DNA of 64,000 nucleotides from Microbispora bryophytorum (GTDB taxonomy: Bacteria; Actinomycetota; Actinomycetes; Streptosporangiales; Streptosporangiaceae), in contig NZ_VIRL01000006.1 of the NCBI RefSeq assembly GCF_006874465.1, forward strand, positions 248,001 to 312,000, written 5' to 3'. Positions 58,244 to 64,000 of the stretch are shown in pieces (position 1 is the first letter of the stretch; each line of letters opens with the position of its first letter). A program made the translations under genes and the position numbers. The notes beneath the pieces are model-generated. The model did not search any database, was not told the DNA's origin, and saw only the letters and a program-made list of their open reading frames with translations.

Positions 58244-59806
58244 ATGATCACGTTGGATCGCCTGGTCAACGTGCTGGGCGCGTACGGCGTACGGCTGTGC
58301 GGGCGGCCCGAGAGGCGCTCGGCGCGGTTGCGCAGCGTGGCGATGCCGGACGCCACCGACGGCCGGGTCACCGGTGACGTGCTCGTGGCCGTGGGCGCCG
58401 GGTCGGTGACCGAGGCGGTGCGCTGGGCGGTCGCGGCGCAGGCCACGGTGGTCCTGGTGCGGGCGGGCGCCGAGACGGCGCGCGAGGCGACCGTGGCCGG
58501 CGAGAGCCACGACGTGGCGGTGATGCTCGTCGACCCCGCCGTCTCGTGGAGCCACCTCGTCGGCGTGGTCTACGGACTGGTGCTGGAAGGGCGGGAGACC
58601 GAGTCGGGGCGGGGGCCCACGGACCTGTTCGCGCTGGCCGACAACCTGGCCGACGCCGTCGGCGGCGCCGTGACCATCGAGGACCCGCTCTCGCGGGTGC
58701 TGGCGTACTCCCGCTCGCAGCAGGCGGGCGACCCGGCCCGGCTGGAGACGATCCTGGTGCGGCAGGTTCCGGAGCGGCTGCGGGAGACGTTCCGGGCGCG
58801 GGGAGTGTTCGCCCGCCTGGCGGCGACGGACGAGCCGGTCTTCGTCGAGCCGGACCCGTCGCACGGGATGACCGGGCGGATGGCCGTGGCGGTGCGGGCC
58901 GGGCGGGAGCTGCTCGGGTCGGTGTGGGTGACGTGCGGCAACCCCCTGACCGGGACGCGGCACACCGCGCTGGCCAACGGCGCGCGCGCCGTGGCGTTGC
59001 ATCTGCTGCGCTCCCGGGCGAGCGCGGACCTGGAGCGGCAGGTGGAGTCCGACCTGGTCGTCCGGCTGCTGGAGGGCACCGCCGACGCGGCGACCGTGGT
59101 CAGCCGCCTGGGACTGGCGGAGGCGCGGATGCGGGTCGTCGCGGTGCGCACGCACACCTCCGAGGAACCGCACGCGATGCTCCTGCTGGCCTTCGAGCGG
59201 GCCACCACCGGTTTCGGCTGGTCCAGGCCCGGGAGGAGCACGCTGCTCGGCGACACGCTCTACACGATCCTGCCGGACGCGGGGGCGGCGGCGGCACGGG
59301 AATGGGTGGCCGCGCTGGGGGCGGGGCTGCCGCCGCGGGTGCGCGTCGCGGCCGGGATCGGTGCGGCGGCCCAGGCGGCGGAGCTGCCGGCGAGCCGCCG
59401 GGAGGCGGAGGAGTGCCTGGCGCTGCACGAGACCTCCAACGCCGTGCCCGTGCACGAGACCTCCCACGCCGTGCCCGCCGGCGGGCCGCCCGCGTACGAC
59501 GAGTCCTGGGACGACATCCTGCTGCACCGGCTGCGCGCCGCGGCGCGCGCGGGCCGCGTCCCCGCACGTGGCCCGGTGAGCGCGCTGCGCCGGCACGACG
59601 GGCAGCACGACACCCACTACGTGGCGACGTTGCGGGCGTGGCTGGAGGCGCAGGGCGATCTCGCGGTCGCCGCCGAACGGCTCGGCGTGCACGCCAACAC
59701 GGTCCGCAACCGCCTGCGCAGGATGAGCGAGGTGACCCCGCTGGATCTGGACGATCCGCGCAAGCGCCTCGCCATGCTCATCACTCTGGCGGCCGAGGAC
59801 GAATAA
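58244..59806 (+). CDS. PucR family transcriptional regulator
   Basis: 520 residues from ATG 58244 (GGGAG upstream). An N-terminal sensory region (about 1-290) contains a GAF-like part (LADAVGGAVTIEDPLSRVLAYS). A GGDEF-like middle domain precedes a C-terminal PucR-type HTH (TLRAWLEAQGDLAVAAERLGVHANTVRNRLRRMSEV). PucR regulators sense purine, amino-acid or related nitrogen compounds and activate catabolic genes next to them. Four matching 17-bp dyads lie upstream of the two following transcription units and none was noticed upstream of this gene. A short internal duplication (HETSNAVPVHETSHAVP, about residue 405) lies in a linker. Confidence 0.9.
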   Translation: MITLDRLVNVLGAYGVRLCGRPERRSARLRSVAMPDATDGRVTGDVLVAVGAGSVTEAVRWAVAAQATVVLVRAGAETAREATVAGESHDVAVMLVDPAVSWSHLVGVVYGLVLEGRETESGRGPTDLFALADNLADAVGGAVTIEDPLSRVLAYSRSQQAGDPARLETILVRQVPERLRETFRARGVFARLAATDEPVFVEPDPSHGMTGRMAVAVRAGRELLGSVWVTCGNPLTGTRHTALANGARAVALHLLRSRASADLERQVESDLVVRLLEGTADAATVVSRLGLAEARMRVVAVRTHTSEEPHAMLLLAFERATTGFGWSRPGRSTLLGDTLYTILPDAGAAAAREWVAALGAGLPPRVRVAAGIGAAAQAAELPASRREAEECLALHETSNAVPVHETSHAVPAGGPPAYDESWDDILLHRLRAAARAGRVPARGPVSALRRHDGQHDTHYVATLRAWLEAQGDLAVAAERLGVHANTVRNRLRRMSEVTPLDLDDPRKRLAMLITLAAEDE

Positions 59807-59810
59807 AGGG

Positions 59811-59858
59811 TTGTCCGGAATCCACAACAGGGGCGCCGCGATTGTGCGGCCACTACAA
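59811..59858 (+). promoter_or_regulatory. Paired dyads upstream of the DadA-like gene
   Basis: Two 17-bp sites: TTGTCCGGAATCCACAA (59811-59827) and TTGTGCGGCCACTACAA (59842-59858), both TTGT-N9-ACAA, 31 bp start to start (three helical turns). The pair at 61194-61241 has the same spacing. Probable operator of the adjacent PucR-type regulator (inference). Confidence 0.65.
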
Positions 59859-59922
59859 CGCTGCGCGGCCCCGCGCGGGCGATGCTGACCAGGTAAACAG
59901 TCGCCTGGTGTGGAGGTAGGGC

Positions 59923-61176
59923 ATGTCCGGACGCGTTGACGACTGGCCGCGGTCGGTCATCGTGGTGGGCGCGGGGATCGTGGGCCTGTCCACCGCGTGG
60001 TTCCTTCAGGAGCGCGGTGTGGAGGTCACCGTGGTCGACCGCCGGGGCGTGGCCGCCGGCGCGTCCTGGGGCAACGCGGGCTGGATCGCGCCCGGCCTGG
60101 CCATCCCGCTGAACGAGCCCTCCGTGCTGCGGTACGGCCTGCGCTCGCTGTTCAACCCAGCCGCGCCGCTGCACGTCCCGGCGACCGTCGATCCGGGACT
60201 GTGGGCGTTCCTCACCCGTTTCGCCGCCAACTGCCGATGGTCGTCGTGGACCCGGGCCGTGCGCGCCAACCTGCCGCTCAACGACGAGTGCATCGAGGCC
60301 TACGAGGTGCTCGCCGCCGACGGCGTGGCCGCCCCGGTCGAGGACGCGCCGATCACCGCGGGCTTCCGGACGCCGCGTCAGGCCCAGGGCCTGCTCCACG
60401 AGCTGCGCAGAATGGCCGAGGCCGGGCAGCCGGTCGATCACACCGCGCTGGACGCACGGCGACTGGCCGAGGCCATGCCGCTCGCCTCCGAGGCACTGAC
60501 CGCGGGCGTGCGGATCGACGGGCAGCGCTACGTCGACCCGGGCCGCTTCGTCCACGCGCTGGGCGAGGCCGTCGTCGCCCGGGGGGCCGCGATCGAGAAG
60601 CACGAGGTCGCCGACGTGCGCACCGGCGCCGGGAAGGTCGTCGTCGTGGGCCGGGACGGCGCCGTCCTGACCGCCGACGCGGTGGTGCTGGCCACCGGCG
60701 CCTGGCTGTCCCGGCTGGCGGGCCGCTGGGGCGTGCGCGTCCCCGTGCAGGCCGGCCGCGGCTACTCGTTCACCGTGCCGGTGGACCACCCCGTCCCCGG
60801 GCCGATCTACCTGCCGGACGTACGGGTGGCGTGCACGCCCTACCAGGGTGGGCTGCGCGTCGCGGGCACGATGGAGTTCCGCGACCCGGACGCTCCGGCG
60901 GTCGAGGCCCGGCTGAAGGCGATCATCGCCTCGGCCCGCCCCCTGCTGCGGGGCGTGCGCTGGGAGGACCGCACCGACGTCTGGGTCGGTCCCCGGCCGG
61001 TCACGCCGGACGGGCGACCCCTGATCGGCGCGACCGACGCCCCGGGCGTCTACGTGGGCGGAGGGCACGGCATGTGGGGCCTGGCCCACGGCCCGGCCAC
61101 CGGACGGCTCCTCGCCGAACAGATCACCACCGGCAAGCAGCCCGCCGCCCTGCGGGAGTTCGACCCGCTGCGCTGA
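59923..61176 (+). CDS. DadA-like FAD-dependent amino-acid oxidoreductase
   Basis: 417 residues from ATG 59923 (GGAGG upstream). DAO/DadA fold: FAD-binding IVVGAGIVGLSTAWFLQERG (about 12-31), ASWGNAGWIAPG (flavin loop), a second dinucleotide element VVLATGAWLSRLAG, and C-terminal GPRPVTPDGRPLIG with GGGHGMWGLAHGPATG. The family oxidatively deaminates D-amino acids or related imino compounds. It lies directly behind two dyad sites and the PucR gene, so it is probably induced with the DUF917/hydantoinase operon. Confidence 0.9.
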   Translation: MSGRVDDWPRSVIVVGAGIVGLSTAWFLQERGVEVTVVDRRGVAAGASWGNAGWIAPGLAIPLNEPSVLRYGLRSLFNPAAPLHVPATVDPGLWAFLTRFAANCRWSSWTRAVRANLPLNDECIEAYEVLAADGVAAPVEDAPITAGFRTPRQAQGLLHELRRMAEAGQPVDHTALDARRLAEAMPLASEALTAGVRIDGQRYVDPGRFVHALGEAVVARGAAIEKHEVADVRTGAGKVVVVGRDGAVLTADAVVLATGAWLSRLAGRWGVRVPVQAGRGYSFTVPVDHPVPGPIYLPDVRVACTPYQGGLRVAGTMEFRDPDAPAVEARLKAIIASARPLLRGVRWEDRTDVWVGPRPVTPDGRPLIGATDAPGVYVGGGHGMWGLAHGPATGRLLAEQITTGKQPAALREFDPLR

Positions 61177-61193
61177 GCACCGCCTTTCCGGCC

Positions 61194-61241
61194 TTGTCGT
61201 GGGGCGACAACAATTGCCCGATAGATGTCGCACAGTGACAT
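61194..61241 (+). promoter_or_regulatory. Paired dyads upstream of the DUF917-hydantoinase operon
   Basis: Two 17-bp sites: TTGTCGTGGGGCGACAA (61194-61210, six-base perfect arms) and ATGTCGCACAGTGACAT (61225-61241, five-base perfect arms), again exactly 31 bp start to start. Same layout as 59811-59858. The first could also help end the upstream transcript. Confidence 0.65.
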
Positions 61242-61276
61242 TGAGGCCGGACCGTCCGGTGGTGAAGGCTCCCCGC

Positions 61277-62344
61277 ATGCAGGCTCGCATCACACTGGAG
61301 GACGTCGCAGCGCTGGCTCGCGGCTGCGCCGTGCTCGGCACCGGCGGCGGCGGGGACGTCCGCCCCGGCGCCATCGCCGCCCGGCGCGCGATACGTGAGT
61401 ACGGAGAGGTGCCGCTGGTCAGCCTGGACGAGTTACCCGACGACGCCCTCGTGCTGCCCCTGTCAGGAATCGGCGCGCCGACCGTCAGCAACGAGATGGT
61501 CCACGGCACGGACGAGCCGGTCAGGATCGCCGAGGAGATCGAACGGATCTTCGGCCGCCGGCCCGCCGCGGTCATGTCCTCGGAGATCGGCGGCGGCAAC
61601 GGCGTCGCCCCGGTGGCCTGGGCGGCCAGGCTCGGGCTGCCGCTGCTCGACGCCGACGCGATGGGCCGGGCCTTCCCCGAGGTCCAGATGGTCTCGATGT
61701 ACGTGGCCGGGATCCCGGCCAACCTCGTGGTCATGACCGACGTCGTCGGCAACGTCGTGACGATCCGTCCGGTCGACGGCCTGTGGGCGGAGCAGATCGC
61801 GCGGGCCGTCTGCGTGGCGGCGGGGTCGAGCGCCCTGATGGCCGACTACGTGCTGACCGCGCGCGAGTGCGCGGGCGCGGTGATCGAGGGCACGGTGAGC
61901 CGGGCGATCGCGGTCGGCCGGGCGACCGAGGGCGCCGCGGACCCGCTGGCCGCGCTGACCGAGGAGCTCGGCGCCGTACGGCTGATCACCGGCAAGCTGA
62001 CCGACCTGGAGCGCAGGACCACCGGCGGGTTCGTCCGGGGCACGGCGACGGTCGAGGGCACCGGCGACGACCGGGACAGGACGCTGACCCTGGAGATCCA
62101 GAACGAGAACCTCGTCGCCGTCGAGGACGGGCGCGTCAGGGCCATGGTGCCCGACCTGATCACCGTGGTCGACAGCCAGACGGCGACGGCGATCCCGACC
62201 GAGGGGCTGCGGTACGGCCAGCGGGTGACCGTGCTCGCCTGGCCCTGCGACCCCCTGTGGCGCACGCCGAAGGGCCTGGAGACGGCGGGCCCGCGGGCGT
62301 TCGGCTACGACATGGACTACCTGCCGGTGGAGAAGATCGCATGA
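61277..62344 (+). CDS. DUF917 family protein (thiohydantoin/hydantoin-associated)
   Basis: 355 residues. ATG 61277 is favoured (GAAGG about 9 nt upstream); GTG 61262 is an alternative. DUF917 motifs: CAVLGTGGGGDVRPG (Gly-rich loop), LPLSGIGAPTVSNEM, EIGGGNGVAPVAWAARLGLPLLDADAMGRAFPEVQM and a C-terminal beta domain with DLITVVDSQT and GYDMDYLP. Members of this family occur with hydantoinase/oxoprolinase genes, and one group is annotated as an S-methyl thiohydantoin desulfurase. It overlaps the next gene by 4 nt (ATGA). Confidence 0.88.
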   Translation: MQARITLEDVAALARGCAVLGTGGGGDVRPGAIAARRAIREYGEVPLVSLDELPDDALVLPLSGIGAPTVSNEMVHGTDEPVRIAEEIERIFGRRPAAVMSSEIGGGNGVAPVAWAARLGLPLLDADAMGRAFPEVQMVSMYVAGIPANLVVMTDVVGNVVTIRPVDGLWAEQIARAVCVAAGSSALMADYVLTARECAGAVIEGTVSRAIAVGRATEGAADPLAALTEELGAVRLITGKLTDLERRTTGGFVRGTATVEGTGDDRDRTLTLEIQNENLVAVEDGRVRAMVPDLITVVDSQTATAIPTEGLRYGQRVTVLAWPCDPLWRTPKGLETAGPRAFGYDMDYLPVEKIA

Positions 62345-63888
62345 GTGGGACGCTTCGGGTCGGCATCGACGTGGGCGGGACCAACACCGACGCGGTGGTG
62401 CTGGACGACGACGACCGGGTCCTCGCCACAGCCAAGCGGCCCACCAGCCCCGACGTGACCGGGGGCCTGCGTGCGGTGCTCGACGCGGTCCTCGCCGGGC
62501 TGCCCGAGCCGGGCCTGGAAAAGCTGGTGAAGCGGGTGATGCTCGGCACCACCCACGCCACCAACGCCATCCTGGAGCGACGCGCTCTCGGCAGGGTGGC
62601 CGTGCTGCGGCTCGGCGCCCCGGCGACCACCTCCGTGCCGCCGCTCAGCGAGTGGCCCGACGACCTGCGCGACACCGTCGCGGCGGGAACCGCGATCGTG
62701 CGGGGCGGGCATTTCGTCGACGGGCGCGAGATCGCGCCTCTCGACGTGGACGCGGTCAGGAAGTTCGTCGCGACCACGCCCGCCGACGCGATCGCCGTCG
62801 CCGGGGTGTTCAGCCCGGCGAGCGCCGATCAGGAGAACCGGGTCGCCGAGATCATCCGCGCTGAGATCGGCGACGTGCCCGTGAGTCTCAGCCACGAGAT
62901 CGGCTCGCTCGGCCTGCTGGAGCGCGAGAACGCGACCGTGCTCAACGCCGCCCTGTACGGCGTGGCCCGCGACGTCACCGTCGCGCTGCGCGAGGCCCTC
63001 GACGCGCGGGGCCTGGAGGTCGAGACCTACTTCGCGCAGAACGACGGCACGCTGATGGCCGTCGACTACGCGGCGCGCTACCCGGTGCTGACCATCGGCT
63101 CGGGTCCGGCCAACTCGCTGCGCGGCGCGGCGTACCTGTCGGGCGTCACGGACGCGATCGTGGCCGACGTCGGCGGCACCTCGACCGACCTCGGCGTGCT
63201 CGTCGGCGGCTTCCCCCGGGAGTCGGCCGCGGCGGTCGAGATCGGCGGGGTCGTGACCAACTTCCGGATGCCCGACATCCTGTCCATCGCGCTCGGCGGC
63301 GGCACGATCATCGGGGCGGAGCCGCGTTCGGTGGGCTACCGGATCGGCACGGAGGCACTCGTCTTCGGTGGCTCCACCCCCACCATGACCGACGCCGCGG
63401 TGGCGGCCGGGCGGGGAACGGTGGGCACCCGTCCGGTCCCCGAGGAGTGGCACGAGCGGCTGGCCCGGGCCGTGCGGGCGGCCGACGAGGCCGTCGCGGA
63501 CGCGGTGGACCGGGTCGCGCTCGGGCGCGCCGACCGGCCGCTCGTGGCGGTCGGCGGCGGCGCGTTCCTGCTGGCCGATCAGGTGCCGGGGGCCCGTGAG
63601 GTGATCCGCCCGGCGCACGCCGAGGTGGCCAATGCCGTGGGCGCGGCCATCGCCCTCGCCAGCGGCAGGCTCGAAACGATCGTGCCTGCTTCTGGAAGCG
63701 GGAGCTCCAGGGCTAGATTGATCGACAACGCCAAGGAGGAGGCGGCCGCACGGGCCGTCGCCGCCGGGGCCGACCCCGCAACCGTTCAGATCGTCGAGCT
63801 CAGCGAGATCCCTCTCAGCTACCTTCCTGAGCCCGCGGTGCGCCTGCACGTCAAGGCCGCCGGCCCCCTCGCCCGGCAGGCCGGATAG
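62341..63888 (+). CDS. Hydantoinase/oxoprolinase family protein (HyuA-like)
   Basis: 515 residues from ATG 62341. N-terminal Hydant_A_N domain (RVGIDVGGTNTDAVVLDDD, ribonuclease-H-like fold) and Hydantoinase_A domain with GTTHATNAILERR, SLSHEIGSLGLLERENATVLNAAL, DVGGTSTDLGVLVGG and IALGGGTIIG. These ATP-dependent enzymes open cyclic amides such as 5-oxoproline or hydantoins. It lacks the long C-terminal domain of full oxoprolinases, as is usual for HyuA partners of DUF917. The substrate is unknown; the PucR/DadA context suggests a cyclic amino-acid or purine-derived compound. Confidence 0.9.
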   Translation: MSGTLRVGIDVGGTNTDAVVLDDDDRVLATAKRPTSPDVTGGLRAVLDAVLAGLPEPGLEKLVKRVMLGTTHATNAILERRALGRVAVLRLGAPATTSVPPLSEWPDDLRDTVAAGTAIVRGGHFVDGREIAPLDVDAVRKFVATTPADAIAVAGVFSPASADQENRVAEIIRAEIGDVPVSLSHEIGSLGLLERENATVLNAALYGVARDVTVALREALDARGLEVETYFAQNDGTLMAVDYAARYPVLTIGSGPANSLRGAAYLSGVTDAIVADVGGTSTDLGVLVGGFPRESAAAVEIGGVVTNFRMPDILSIALGGGTIIGAEPRSVGYRIGTEALVFGGSTPTMTDAAVAAGRGTVGTRPVPEEWHERLARAVRAADEAVADAVDRVALGRADRPLVAVGGGAFLLADQVPGAREVIRPAHAEVANAVGAAIALASGRLETIVPASGSGSSRARLIDNAKEEAAARAVAAGADPATVQIVELSEIPLSYLPEPAVRLHVKAAGPLARQAG

Positions 63889-63905
63889 GAAAGGAACTCC
63901 CTCAC

Positions 63906-64000
63906 ATGCGCTGGCACAAGCGTCTTCTCGCCGCGGGGGCCGTGGCCGCCGTGACCGTCACCGCCGCGGCCTGCTCGGGCGGGCAGGTCCGCGGCGCCGC
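63906..64000 (+). CDS. Lipoprotein, N-terminal fragment (probable ABC-transporter binding protein)
   Basis: Only the first 31 codons are in the window. ATG 63906 has GGAAAGGAAC upstream, 17 nt after the hydantoinase stop. Signal peptide MRWHKRLLAAGAVAAVTVTA ends in the lipobox AAAC with lipidated Cys23 (AACSGG). In this operon position a substrate-binding lipoprotein of an ABC importer for the catabolised compound is the usual arrangement, but nothing beyond the signal is visible. Confidence 0.7.
   Translation, partial: MRWHKRLLAAGAVAAVTVTAAACSGGQVRGA

Noticed and set aside
57212-58446. Minus-strand frames beginning MNLRPLGYEPSELPSC and ending LVAGTGFEPATSGL
   Set aside because: They read antisense through the two initiator tRNA genes; this is a well-known spurious translation of tRNA DNA and has no ribosome binding site.
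1-64000. CRISPR array, prophage or insertion sequence
   Set aside because: No regularly spaced repeats with unique spacers, no transposase or integrase frames, and no phage structural genes were seen. The repeats found are short tandem arrays.

Overview
The window is high-GC actinobacterial DNA. Codon third positions are strongly GC-biased, GTG starts are common, several transcripts look leaderless, and it carries actinobacterial markers (WhiB7, mycoredoxin, AdnAB, UvrD2, MoeZ, mycosin-type S8 proteases). The core from moeZ through adnA-adnB, nudC, mycoredoxin, uvrD2, whiB7, UbiB-like kinase, DUF2342, YlbL-type PDZ protease and UPF0182 matches in content and rough order the Mycobacterium tuberculosis Rv3193c-Rv3206c neighbourhood. 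By inference it is a filamentous actinomycete, possibly of the Streptosporangiaceae. Species cannot be fixed from the sequence alone.

Layout. (1) 1-6.2 kb, the most unusual part: five minus-strand genes in tandem encode small secreted low-complexity proteins. Three are Asn/Trp- or Asn/Cys-rich and two are Asn-Lys-rich. All share an N-terminal signal peptide and a short hydrophobic core motif. Four of the five have the same upstream element (GACAAAC-N12-CTTTTG on the + strand), and the three Asn-rich genes share nearly identical terminators about 200 nt downstream. I recognise no known family. (2) 6.2-9.4 kb: alpha/beta hydrolase, moeZ, and a small regulator/membrane-protein operon with a palindromic operator. 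(3) 9.5-13.6 kb: a duplicated two-gene module, each a membrane-anchored Cys-containing protein plus a mycosin-type subtilase. The second subtilase has lost its whole catalytic triad. (4) 13.7-19.8 kb: an alkyltransferase-like protein, a teichoic-acid-type glycerophosphotransferase, an RDD membrane protein, and a divergent SDR/HTH regulator pair. (5) 19.9-28.3 kb: adnA-adnB, an Uma2 protein and a lipoprotein. (6) 28.3-33.8 kb: a four-gene, tightly overlapping NIS siderophore operon under an IdeR/DtxR-type iron box. (7) 33.9-42.4 kb: nudC, mycoredoxin, esterase, uvrD2, tesB, whiB7 with a leader ORF and attenuator, and a UbiB-like kinase.

(8) 42.7-54.3 kb: ThiF-like protein, M48-type peptidase, EEP-family protein, a LuxR-type two-component system whose histidine kinase is frameshifted, Nudix, DUF2342, an epimerase-like SDR, moaE and a PDZ/Lon-like protease. 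(9) 54.5-58.1 kb: UPF0182 membrane protein and two identical initiator tRNA-Met genes, each with its own terminator. (10) 58.2-64 kb: a PucR-type regulator followed by a DadA-like oxidoreductase and a DUF917/hydantoinase/lipoprotein operon. Both downstream units carry a pair of 17-bp dyads (TTGT-N9-ACAA type) spaced exactly 31 bp apart, which is the best candidate regulatory logic for that catabolic cluster.
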